Shown here: one piece after another, positions 11,223 to 21,155 of the stretch
How the letters are laid out: each line of letters opens with the position of its first letter
How positions within the stretch are numbered: position 1 is the first letter of the stretch
DNA from: Schizophyllum amplum
Lineage: Eukaryota; Basidiomycota; Agaricomycetes; Agaricales; Schizophyllaceae
NCBI GenBank assembly: GCA_007026445.1
Contig: VDMD01000180.1
Location: 1-39,783 of the forward strand
Reading direction: 5' to 3'
DNA: 39,783 bases
Position numbers and translations under genes: made by a program
Notes under the pieces: model-generated
Seen by the model: the letters and a program-made list of their open reading frames with translations, nothing else
Databases searched by the model: none
What the model was told of the DNA's origin: nothing

Positions 11223-12327
11223 ATGGCGTCTTCGCACACTCGCGATACCGACCTGTGGTTCAACGACGGCAATCTCGTCATCCAGGTCGCACCGCGTCTT
11301 TTCCGTGTGCATCGAGGAGTGCTAGCTATCAGCTCCAATTTCTTCAGCGATATGTTGGCCTTTCCGGAGTCCGAAACGCAGGAAATGTACGAAGGGGTTC
11401 CACTCGTGATCTTTCGTGACGACGACGCGATAGATGCTGCTTATTTCTTGAAGACCTTGTACATTCCCCAGTAAGCGGATACACCGCACGGACGACGTGA
11501 CCAGGCTTACCTCTTAGTAGTTACTTCCTGCCTCCACCAGCAAGAACGACATTTCCAGTCATTGAAGGGGTGCTGCGCTTAGCACACAAGTACGACGTGC
11601 CCGTACTTCGACGTTGCGCCCTGGAACATCTATCTCTCGTGTTCCCAACCGACTTGAGCAAGTTTACACAGGAGTTGTACATTGAACGAACCTATACGGT
11701 CGCCCGCGGCTGCCGACTGCCTGAACTAAAGGCAGTTGCTACCGTTGCGCACGAAGTGGGTGCGACATGGCTTCTTCCCGCGGTCTATCATGCTACATTG
11801 CAGTTCGATGCCACCGAACTCGATGCTTCTCATTTATGGTGCGGCCGACGCAGGAGATTCACTTACGAAGACCTTCTTGCCTGTTTTTCCGGTTGCGGAG
11901 CTCTGCGTACGAAGGTGCCCTTCTTCATCTTCACCGCAACCAACCTCGGATGCGGACGACAGGATTGCCTCATAGCGAGGCTGCGCAGCTTCAGTCAGGA
12001 GGACCTAGAGGGCTATATGAAGCTGCCCTTGACCTATTTCACAGCTTGGATAGCCCATGATGGTAGCTTCGAGGCTAACTGCACAAAGTGCACGCTTGCC
12101 ATGCGAGCTGCATACAGGGCGTGGCTCAACGATACCTGGCGATGTTTCCCGTCCTTTTTCAAACTTCCTAGCTGGGATACATTGTTGTATTTGGAACGAC
12201 GGGACTTGCAGGTAACTTGCTTTAAATGACCTGAGCGCTGGAGTCTCTCTTACTTATTTCCCCGCAGGATCGTTCGGAAGACCCTGTAACGGGCCACATT
12301 GGCAATGAAGGGATGTCTGAAGAATGA
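11223..12327 (+). CDS. BTB/POZ domain protein
   Basis: Three exons, 11223-11470, 11521-12211 and 12268-12327, encode 332 aa. The N-terminus has the BTB signature common in Agaricomycetes: DTDLWFNDGNLVIQV, FRVHRGVLAISSNFFSDML, then MYEGVPLVIFRDDDAIDAAYFLKTLY. It is followed by a BACK-like helical segment (EGVLRLAHKYDVPVLRRCALEHL). The C-terminal part carries spaced cysteines (CFSGCGALRTK, CGRQDC, CTKC), often seen in this expanded fungal family, which may bind metal. BTB proteins commonly act as homodimers or as substrate adaptors for Cullin-3 ubiquitin ligases; no specific role can be given here. The final 20-codon exon is supported by a clear GT-AG intron with a CCCCGCAG acceptor and an in-frame TGA. 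Confidence 0.85.
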
Positions 12328-12922
12328 GCAGTACCGTTCCTTTGTCACGGTCGCGCCTATAGGATGATGTTCATGTAGACCGCCACATTGCAGCTTCTCG
12401 ACGTGCCAGTGCTGAGAGTGCAGCTCGGACTATTGCATGCTGCCGCAGACTGGCACACCTCTCGTGACCGTTCAACATGTTCATAGAGAAAGGAGGAGAG
12501 CGAATCACCTAGATATGAAGCAGCTCGTCAGCCATTATGGTCGTTCACGCTGAGCGCTGAGAAGTTGTTGCAGTCGGCTTAGTAGCGGCTTGGCAATGCA
12601 AGTTCAACTTTCGTGGTCATGTGCGTATCAGCGTGCGAAATAGCCGTTGCCATGTTCCTGACCATAAATTTCGAAGACTTCTCCCTCGCCTGTCGACGGT
12701 CGTCGACTTGACGGTCATGCGGTCGCCCGCGGTTGCGAGGGCGCGTTCTATCGAGATAGCATGAGCTTGTGCCCACGTTCGCGCTCAGCAATCCTCCCTT
12801 GCACTCTTCCCTCATCTCACTCTCGTGCGTCGTTGGGCGTTAGAACGTGCTTCATAGTCACTCCTTTAGCTCCTCCTTATAAGCGCATGTCGGTCAAGTG
12901 CATCTCGTGGGCACCGACAAAG
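12328..12922. promoter_or_regulatory. Intergenic, with TATA box for the Vps62-like gene
   Basis: No gene is seen in these 595 bases. TTATAAG at 12878-12884 lies about 40 bases before the ATG at 12923. This argues that translation starts there and not at the in-frame ATG at 12887, which is only 3 bases past the box. Confidence 0.5.
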
Positions 12923-14228
12923 ATGATGCGTGTCTCTGTGGCTCTTGCCGCGCTCGGGCTCGTATCTGCGACACCAGCCACAATCATCAGGCGCGATGCA
13001 ATCCCAGACTACGCTCTCACGTATGCACCGTATACCGTGATCTACTCAGGCGAGGGCTGGTGGCCGTCCGAAATCACGACGCACCTTGCGCACGTCACGC
13101 CCGAGGTCGGTTAGTTTCGTCGTCTGTTTTCGAGCCTTGTCATACAAAACCCCATCTACATGACAACGGCGCCCTAGCTTGATCATTGAGCACTCATATC
13201 GCTCTTCAGGTGGATTCCGTGGCGGTCGCCGATACGATCACCCTCGCGACGCTCAACAGCATCACCGCGGACGCGTACCTCACCTCCAATGACAACGTCG
13301 AGGATGATCCTGCCTGGCTGTTGTCTACGGAGAACACACCGAACACCAGCGGCCTCTCGAACGCGCCGGCCACTATCATAGCCGCCGACAAGGGCGACTT
13401 CGTCGACGTGTTCTACTTTTATTTCTATTCCTACAATCACGGTGGGCGTCATTGCGTTCTGTGACGAGCCTCCTGCCTGGTAATAACGAACTGACATCCC
13501 ATTAGGCACCACATTCCTTGGCTCGCGCTATGGCAATCACGTTGGCGACTGGGAACACACCATGGTCCGTTTCGTGGACGGCGCACCGACGCACGTCTAT
13601 CTATCTGCACACAGCGGGGGATATGCATACACGTACGACGCAGTCGCAAAGCAGGGCGTGCGTCCGGTGGTATATGTCGCAGACGGATCGCATGCAAATT
13701 ACGCGACCGCTGGAACACAGCAGTATACAGTGGCAGGGAGTGGGTTTGTTCAGGCGGCCCAATGACAGTGCAGCACGCTAACGCCTGTCTTTGCAGGCCT
13801 GATTGAAGATCACACGGATGAAGGTCTCTTCTGGGACGTGTCGTTGAACTACCGCGGTTACTGTACGTGCAAACATAGTCGTCGCAACTCCATACTGATC
13901 AGCACTGCGCAGGGTACGACGCGGGCTCATTCAGCGCTGCTGGAGGTGCAGGGACGGGCGGCGCAGCTCAAGCAAGCGAGACCGTTGATTGGCTTTACTG
14001 GGGCGGGCACTGGGGCGATGCACAGCTGCCGGACGATGACCCACGACAAAATTGCATTTTTGACATCGAATGCCATTACGTGGAGGGCCCCACAGGTAAA
14101 TCTTACAGCTCAATATATCTATGCGATTGGTGACACGAACACTTTTTGCAGGTCCTAACAGTAAGAACCTTGGCCGTACAGAGGTTTGCCAGGACGAAGA
14201 CGACTGTGATATTCAGGACTCGATCTAG
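12923..14228 (+). CDS. VPS62: Secreted Vps62-like protein
   Basis: Six exons, 12923-13105, 13210-13441, 13506-13739, 13797-13862, 13913-14095 and 14152-14228, give 324 aa with closed phases. The start [19 protein letters not shown] looks like a signal peptide and is followed by a basic IIRR that could be a processing site. The family is recognised from the region [48 protein letters not shown] and [16 protein letters not shown], characteristic of the Vps62/DUF946 group. The yeast member was linked to cytoplasm-to-vacuole protein sorting, but many fungal members are secreted and of unknown function. C-terminal cysteines ([21 protein letters not shown]) may form disulfides. The donor of intron 3 (after 13739) was chosen to restore [16 protein letters not shown]; reading on instead hits a stop. 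Confidence 0.85.
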
Positions 14229-14828
14229 GCATTTCTTGTCATATTCACTGTGTCCTTTCGTGGTGTTGAAGCGTGTGTAACTCCGACCAAACACATCGTG
14301 TGTCATGTAATGTTCAGCGTTCGAGTTCGACAGAAGTTCGTTGACGCTGTCCCAGCATCGAATGTGATCGTGAAGTAATCGCATGCTCAAGTTCGGAATC
14401 GGAGGTCCTTGGCAGAGGCTTCCATACTGTCGCCCCCGTTTGCCGAAGTCTGAGTCAACGACGACGAAGGCCATCTTGAACTTCAACGCGGCTCGGGCGC
14501 TCACGAGACCACACGGAACCACAACCGTCCCCGAAACGGAGGCCGCCCACGAGACTGCACCACAACCGTTGCCGAAACGGTGGCCGCGCAATGCGTCGCT
14601 CTCAGGAGTCCTCCATGCATCATATTGGAAGATGGTACCCGGGATACTTACTTACTCATCCATGTCTGTACAGGTGAACTAGCTGACGCAAATTGAAATT
14701 CTGTTCTACGGCAGCGTCATGTGACTCGTCTTTAACGGACCAGGAGCCGTCGAAGCCCTGAGCCTGAGTATAAAAGAAGTGAAAGTGATATATGCATCGA
14801 GATCCTAGTCTTCTTCACTTCCATCAGC
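14229..14828. promoter_or_regulatory. Aldo-keto reductase promoter region
   Basis: These 600 bases contain no gene. A clear TATAAAAG at 14769-14776 sits about 53 bases before the start codon at 14829. Further upstream, 14502-14589 is an imperfect tandem duplication described separately. Confidence 0.6.
14502..14589 (+). repeat. Imperfect tandem duplication with twin CCGAAACGG sites
   Basis: Two diverged units, 14502-14547 and 14548-14589, both begin CACGAGAC and share CACAACCGT, CCGAAACGG and GGCCGC in the same order. CCGAAACGG (14531-14539 and 14572-14580) has the CCG-N3-CGG form of an inverted-repeat site bound by many fungal Zn2Cys6 regulators. It lies 250-300 bases before the aldo-keto reductase start. 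Confidence 0.55.
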
Positions 14829-16977
14829 ATGTCCACCTCACCTGTGAGATACGCCCAGCTGGGCAAGAGCGGTCTCCGCGTGTCAGTGCCGATTGTACGT
14901 CGCGTGCAGTCAATCAATACGCTCAGTATGCCGTTGATTCCGTAAAATTAATCACTTGCGTATCACAAGTGGAAATCTCGCGTGACATCACTATGAGGGG
15001 TCTTGGAACGTGCATCTCAGCTGCCGCACGAACAAGTGAGCCCCCGCAAACACAAGTGAGGTGGCCCGCAAACACAAGTGAAAACCCGCGAACACAAGTG
15101 AAGTAGCCCGCATGAGTCACGTGGGGAGGCTGGGTGAACAAGTGAGAATGCCGATCGCACAAGTCAGTCTGCCGTACGACTAAGTCAGTGGTCCGCAGAG
15201 ACATGTTAACGACTTCCCCTGGCATGTCTGCGGCCCTAATTCGTGAAATACCTTCCTTTTTGGGATTGGTCACGGTCACAGAGCGTGATATTCACGTGCT
15301 TAATTTGAAATATTCTCGCAGTTGACTTGCTGTGTGGATCGCCGACTTAGTCGTACGGCAGGCTGACTTGTGTGTGCGGCATCCTCACTTGCTCACGCGG
15401 ACTTCCTCACATGAGTTTTCGGCACTTTCACTTGTATTTTCGGCGGCTTCACTTGTGTTTGCGGCGAGTTCACTTGTGTTCGCGGCGAGTTCACTTGTGT
15501 TTGCGGGGCCTTACTTGCTCATGCGGCATCTTGTCTTATTCGTGCGGGCAGCTGGCATGTGCGTCCGAAGACCCTTCATAGTAGTGCTACTCGGAATTAT
15601 CACTTGTAGCACGCAAATGATTAAATTTACGGAATCAACGGCATACGCTCAGTGACATTGCTAACCGATCTCTTCACGTATCCAGGTTGGCGCCATGAGC
15701 TACGGGAATCCAAAATGGGCGGTACGCGAGTGCGATAAACAAGTTCGAAGTGTGTGTTGACCCTCTATACCTGCCAGGCCGCCGACGAGTCGGGTCAATG
15801 GGTGAAGGGCGAGGACGAGGCTCTTCCCATCTTGAAGGCTGCATGGGATCGCGGGATCAAGTACGCACTGTGCACGCCGATGCGCATACTTACTGAAGCC
15901 CTTCATAGCACCATCGACACATCGAACAACTACTCGAACGGCGATTCCGAGCGCGTTGTCGCTAAATTCATTGAGAAGGTACGCGTCGCAGTATACATTC
16001 AAGCTCTGCATTCTCACTATTCTTATAGTACCACATCCCGCGTGAGGAAATTGTCATCGCGACCAAGTGCTGGGGGCTCGTAGGAAAGGGCGACGACCAC
16101 GACCTCTTGACATACGCCCAATTCCCGACCATCAACAACCGCAAGGAATACGTTAACCAGTCTGGCCTTTCGCGTACAGCGATCTTCAACGCCGTCGAGG
16201 GATCGCTGGCGCGCCTGAACACGACGTACATCGACCTCTACCAGATCCACCGTTTCGATTTCACGACGCCCCCCGAGGAGACCATGAAGGCCTTGCACGA
16301 TCTCGTTGAGTTAGGCAAGGTTCGCTACATCGGCGCCAGCTCTATGCGCTGCTGGCAGTTTGCGCTCCTCAACGAGGTGGCGGAGAAGAATGGATGGACG
16401 AAATTTGTCAGCATGCAAGACGAATACTCGCTCGTCTATCGTGAGGAGGTCAGTTGTTATTCTTAATGATCGCTTTTACCACTGCTCATGCATGCGGTTG
16501 CAGGAGCGGGAGATGTTGGCGTACTGCAAATATCATGGTATCGGCGTAATCCCATGGTCGCCCCTCGCCGGGGGTCAACTCGCGCGCCCGTCGAACGCGA
16601 GCGAGACTGCCCGCTCGAAAGCATTCGCTTCCTGGGGCACCCCGAATCAGGATATTGATCAGCAGATCATCAAGCGCGTGGAAGAAATTGCCAAGAAGCG
16701 TGGTTGGAAGATGTCCCAGGTACGTGACTGCTCCGTCTCAGCGATGCTTTGGGCGAACAAGAGTATAGGTTGCTCTCGCCTGGGTGCAGCGGAACGTCTC
16801 GAGCCCCATCGTTGGCATGAACTCGATCAATCGTGTCGACGAGAGCATCGTTGATGGCGAGTTGACGGAGGAAGAGGTCAAATACTTGGAAGAACCGTAA
16901 GTGCACGCACATATCATAGTCTTCGTGCATTGACGCTTTATAGATACCAGCCCAGGGCCGTTCGCAATCATGCTTAG
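14829..16977 (+). CDS. Aldo-keto reductase
   Basis: Eight exons, 14829-14894, 15686-15721, 15778-15860, 15909-15978, 16029-16448, 16504-16719, 16769-16896 and 16944-16977, give 350 aa. The fold is a cytosolic NADPH-dependent (beta/alpha)8 barrel. Its catalytic tetrad can be placed: Asp65 and Tyr70 in [11 protein letters not shown], Lys98 in IVIATKCWG and His159 in [36 protein letters not shown] and [18 protein letters not shown] complete the family signature, closest to the aryl-alcohol dehydrogenase and versiconal-acetate-reductase-like subfamily. The substrate is unknown. Intron 1 is 791 nt because a 717-bp fold-back element is inserted in it. Removing the element and one target copy leaves 65 nt, so the gene should still be functional. 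The start is supported by a TATA box 53 bases upstream. The acceptor of intron 2 is the least certain junction. Confidence 0.88.
14919..14927 (+). repeat. Left target-site duplication ACGCTCAGT
   Basis: Nine bases, identical to 15645-15653 on the other side of the fold-back element. Confidence 0.8.
14928..15644. mobile_element. Non-autonomous fold-back DNA element
   Basis: A 717-bp near-palindrome lies wholly inside the first aldo-keto reductase intron. The left end starts ATGCCGTTGATTCCGTAAA and the right end is its near-perfect reverse complement; similarity continues for roughly 95 bp. The arms then go on with weaker matching to an exact 17-bp inner pair, 15170-15186 with 15344-15360, leaving a spacer of about 150 bp. 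The 9-bp direct repeat ACGCTCAGT flanks it at 14919-14927 and 15645-15653. Long inverted repeats with a 9-bp target duplication suggest a Mutator-like (MULE) relative, but this is inference. No transposase is encoded; open frames in the arms are products of the sub-repeats. The exact ends are uncertain by one or two bases because the flanking direct repeat extends to 11 bp. Confidence 0.85.
15427..15510 (+). repeat. Four 21-bp sub-repeats in right arm
   Basis: Four consecutive 21-bp units start at 15427, 15448, 15469 and 15490. They all begin TTCACTTGT and end in a GCGG-like tract. The left arm has about three reverse-complement units of 20-22 bp (about 15045-15108, motif CCCGCAAACACAAGTGA). 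The two arms therefore differ in copy number. Confidence 0.85.
15645..15653 (+). repeat. Right target-site duplication ACGCTCAGT
   Basis: Nine bases, identical to 14919-14927. It marks the right border of the inserted element. Confidence 0.8.
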
Positions 16978-17601
16978 GCAAAATCGTACGGGCATCAACA
17001 AGCGCGCGATTTGGTTCGCACTGCGCCTCCAACGTATGCGCTGTATTATATGACACTTGTATTCCGAAGCAACTTTCTGTGGCCCAGTGCGTACACTATG
17101 CACATCCACATCATCGTCATGAGTGCAAGCTTTGATCAGATATCGCGTCGCGGGAGCAAGTCGTGCGCCACTTGGCACTGTATTCTCACCCCCTCTGCCG
17201 AGAGGCCTCAGAGCAGCCTCAGAGTCAATGTGCTCTCGAAGGTGATCTTCCGCTATTACGGTGTTTGCCGATATCAACCAAATATTCGCGCACATGGTGT
17301 GCGAGTCAGATCGTCCTCGTCGGCCTGCTCCAAGGCTGCTCTTCTTGGCGACCGCGCAAAGCTTCCCGCCCTGCACGCTGCACGCGAGAGATCTGATGCG
17401 CTTCACCTCAGCGCAGTGACCTCCCCGTTCAGCTATGCCGTGAACAATGTGACACACGTTTATATTATCATGGCATCTGAGCGCTGAAGCTTTGAAGCTT
17501 GGACTGTGAAGTTCAAAGACTTAGACGAGGCTGTCAGATATAGATATCGTATACAAGATGGACACTATTTTCCGTGAAAGTGCATACGCGCCGTGGGGCC
17601 A
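16978..17601. other. Convergent intergenic gap
   Basis: This is the 624-base space between the 3' ends of the aldo-keto reductase and ATG27. It contains only short open frames and no recognised feature. Confidence 0.5.
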
Positions 17602-19068
17602 CTACTGATCAGGGGGGGCAGGAGAAGGAATCTTCTGCGGCGTGCGTACAATGTCTTCCTCGTCATCATCTTCGCCTCCAAGCAGAAATGGTGTTTGTTC
17701 CGATGGTTGGTCGCCGGACGCCGATTGCACGCCACTGTGTGCGGGTGCTGGAGTCGTACGCGGGTGAGGCGTAGGACTTGCGCGTGGACCCGGCGATCCA
17801 ACATCAGGGCGTACGAAAGCATGATGGGAGACGGGGTTTACCGCCGCTGCGCCCTCTTCCCGGTGATGACTCGCTGCTGGCGCATAGCCGTACCCATCTC
17901 CGTACCCGTGCCCGTGCCCAAGCGCAAGTCGCCCGCTTTGACCGCCCTCGTACAAATTCGTAGTCGCCTCACGCAAGCGCTCGAATGTATCGAGCAGGTT
18001 ATCCTGTTATACATTCAGCCCAAATTCGCGAGGAAGCCGCCTGGCACGACCCAGGGTCGCGCCTACGTACCTTGCTGAATTTACGCGCCGCTGCAGACCT
18101 AAGATAGCGCAAGATGGGACCGAAGCCTTCTGCGCGAAGGTGCGTATACACAGCTTGTGCATGATACGCAAAGGCCTCCCCAGAGAAGCTCGGGATCTGG
18201 TCGAAGCCATTGAGGCCGAGAACCCAGCGGTTATATGCTGTACCGCACACGAGATATATCGCGGTCACGATGAGGAGTGCGACGAGGAGGCCGGTAATCA
18301 GCGCGGCCAGGGAAAGACTTGCTGGCATGCGTGTTGGACAGGCATGATGCGTAGCCCATTCGACGAAGAACACGCAGCTAGAGAGTACGTAGTAGGCGAT
18401 GAGTATGACATGGGTGCAATTGGTGGGATACACGCACTGCTCGTCCGCCTGTGCGCCTGCAGGTAACGTAGCGGTCAGCCGAGGCTTGCCCGCGCCAAAG
18501 TCGGAGGTAGAGCATACGAAGTCGATGATCGTGGATGCACGAACGGCTCCATCTGTTAGGGTCAGATTGAGCAGCGATCAACGTAGTAGCACAGTTGACG
18601 CACCTAGTGGGCAGGGGGAACCATCAAGATAGGTCAGTCGCGGACGTCCAGTAGTCGGGGAGATGTCGAGCGTGCTGTTTGCCTGGCTGCGCGCGATCAG
18701 CACACCGTACATTGCAGCATACGCGTGTACATACCCCATGCTGTAGTCGCCGCGATCCCGACGCACAAAGGCGCCTACATCGCCTATGTCGACCGCGTCG
18801 CCGCCCTCAACGTGCCAGGTCTCCGATGCTACGGAGCGACATATGTTGACGACATACTCGGTGTCTACGAGACCGTCAGCCAAAGATCGCAGCTCGAACC
18901 CGTCGCAGCCTGACCTGAGTCGCGGAAGGTGTAGTCCCGCGCAGCTTTAAGGGGGGATAGGTTGTAGAAGGCATCGTTCAAGACATCATGCGCCGTGCAT
19001 GGCTTGTCGATCTTCTGACTGGCGACACAAGCGGCCAGGAGCGCGAGAAGTAGGAGAAATGCGAACAT
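17602..19068 (-). CDS. ATG27: Autophagy-related type I membrane protein Atg27
   Basis: Four exons on the minus strand: 18604-19068, 18438-18552, 18071-18377 and 17602-18003. Atg27 is a cargo-receptor-like protein with a lumenal mannose-6-phosphate-receptor homology domain that cycles between Golgi, vacuole and Atg9 vesicles. The N-terminus MFAFLLLLALLAACVAS is a signal peptide. The lumenal part carries paired cysteines, RPRLTYLDGSPCP, STIIDFVCS and the terminal EHCVFFVEWATHHACP of the MRH fold. One membrane span follows (SLSLAALITGLLVALLIVTA), then YNRWVLGLNGFDQIPSF and a His/Gly/Pro-rich cytosolic tail ending in an acidic DDDEED patch. Exon 18604-19068 lacks one base near 18909-18910: TFRDSGQ and GCDGFELRSL are in different frames, and the exon is 465 nt where 466 is needed for its phase-1 donor. 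Corrected length is 429 aa. Confidence 0.85.
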
Positions 19069-20255
19069 CTCAGCGATGGGCTTGCATGAGCGCCGCTCAC
19101 AGCGACGAGGGAGGGCATGTTACGCTGGCGAGACGCTGCGGGAAAGACCTGACCTGGAATGGCAGTTGTATCCACGTGCCACAGATTCGAAGGACCCACA
19201 AGTCGATATGGCGCGCAGTGTGCCAAGCTGGCATATATAACAATGTGTAGATTTTGCATAGCTCATGGTTGATACTGGTCCATATGTCGTACACATCGGA
19301 GTCTTGGAGGAAGACGACAAACGAAGTTAAGGATGAAGACGCTTCAGAGTTCGGAGATCTTCCTTCCGCACTTCTTCGATATTCTCCCCGCCAGGGATGA
19401 TGATATCCATTGCAAACAGGGTTAGAACGACATGCTAGATAGACATATATATTCCAGGCTTATAGTGACGCTCGGACCGGCTACGGTCCATGTGGTCCAC
19501 TTCGCCGAAGTGCGAAGCATGTCGACGGTGCGGTAGGGTAAGTAGTACAACTAGGTGCGGGAGACTAAGGGGTATGGAGGACGACATGCTGCAGTGATGT
19601 TCTATGCCATATCGAAAGAGCAAGACCTCCGAGTCCAATGGACAAACAGATGTCACGTGACCGTGAGACTCAACCTCCCAGATGGGAAATCCACTCTTTC
19701 CCGAATCCCAGGCTGCTTTACTTACCCCGCGTCACGCCCCGCCTTCCTCCCGCCGACATGGTGCTCCCGACGTCGCGATAGCCGTTTGAGGCCGGTGTAT
19801 GCCCCTCTTCACTTCATTGCCCTGTAACTCGGGTCCCCGAGAAGGGCGGCTTCGAGACACGGGCGACCGCGTATCGTGCGACGCATCGTCGCTTCGACTT
19901 CCCCGCCAAGCAGCGTCGACAATGGACACAAGTTGTGCAGAAGCGCGCCTCCTTCATGATAACTTCATATCCGAGCGCAAGAATTTGAGGATTGCCTTGA
20001 AGCGCATGGCAAGATCTGCGATTCTCACTCATCCGGCGCCATTGCCCTCAGGACACACATGTCAGGTTCAAAGTACAGCTCGCCCTCAGCGATCGATTTT
20101 GATTGCCAGGAGTTACATGCAATAATTTATGGCGAGTGCAGTGTTCCATGCTAGATATCTATGCTATGCTCCGAGTCTAATACTGATACAGAATGGGTGA
20201 TGCGGCCCACTGCACGAACCGCCTGCAGGTGATACCATGGTAAAGCGCGCGGCGT
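19069..20255. other. Intergenic gap of 1.2 kb
   Basis: No gene, RNA or repeat recognised. The part next to 19069 must contain the ATG27 promoter. Open frames here are short, overlap on both strands and resemble no family I know. Confidence 0.45.
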
Positions 20256-21155
20256 TTACCAGGTGAACTTGGTGCCATCGAAGTTGACGAACTCGCCGCC
20301 GAGGGATTCCCGCGTGGCCCCATCGATGATGTTGAGCATGCCGTTGACGGAGTCCTCAACCGGGATGGGGGTCATGCCCTTCATGCCCGGCTCGGCCTCG
20401 AAGGTGCGGGTGGCCATGTCGGTGGCGACACCGTCCCCGGGGTTAACCGCGAAGGTGGCTATGGGATTGTCAGATACGCGTCACCCGCGGGTACGGAGAT
20501 TGACTCACTGAGCTCGGGGTGCTCCTGGTAGATCTTGCGCACGAGGTAGTGCACGGCGGCCTTAGACGCGCCGTACGCGAGCATGCGTGCGGGGAACTGG
20601 GAGCCAATGCTGACGCTGCCGACCAAGCTGCCAATCGGGACGAACTTGGGTGCGGCGGACTCCTTGAGCAGCGGGTACGTGGTCTGGAAGAGGACGAGAG
20701 TGCCGTTGACGTTGACCTGCAGATGTGCTGGTTAGTTTGGCTCCCTCCGCGCGATTGACACGATGTTACGCACGTCGAAGTGGCGTGTCATCTCCTCGGG
20801 CTTCATCTCAAGGGTGGACGCGAAGTAGTCGCCAATGCCCGCGTTGGCGATGACAACGTCCAGGTGGCCGGAGATCTTCTTGATCTGCTCGACGGCTGCG
20901 AGGTTTCCCGGCTTGTCGCCGGAGACAAGCTTGAGGACATGGACCTTGTCGGAGTGCTTCGCGGCGAGGTCGTTGAGCTGCGTCGCAGCCGCAGGGTTGC
21001 GCGCGCCGGCAAAGACGACAGTGTTAGGGCGGGTGGCAAGCGCGGTAACAAGACCAAGGCCTGCATACGAGGTCAGTAAAACACGTGTTGCACGAGAGAA
21101 TGTTCGTACCGATGCCGCGGTTGGCGCCAGAGACAAGGTAGGAGGTAAGAGACAT
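20256..21155 (-). CDS. Short-chain dehydrogenase, ketoreductase-like
   Basis: Four exons on the minus strand, 21110-21155, 20774-21060, 20509-20716 and 20256-20458, give 247 aa. It has the classical SDR layout: cofactor motif SGANRGIG (about 8-15), VVIANAGIG, probable catalytic Ser141 in IGSLVGS, Tyr159 and Lys163 in YGASKAAVHYL, and NPGDGVATDMA. The product is probably a cytosolic NADPH-dependent ketoreductase of unknown substrate. It closely resembles the SDR at 9872-10852 and shares the intron positions after GIG and before VNV. This suggests an old duplication, although the copies now lie 10 kb apart and on opposite strands. The N-terminus MSLTSYLVSGANRG fits the family without an extension, which supports the start at 21155. 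Confidence 0.9.

Noticed and set aside
15332..15655. Open frame with repeated [11 protein letters not shown] residues, possible repeat protein
   Set aside because: It lies wholly in the right arm of the fold-back element, and the peptide repeat simply follows the 21-bp DNA period. The left arm gives a similar frame on the other strand.
9872..21155. Possible secondary-metabolite gene cluster (two SDRs, aldo-keto reductase, BTB)
   Set aside because: No polyketide synthase, peptide synthetase, terpene synthase, P450 or pathway regulator is present, and housekeeping genes such as ATG27 intervene.
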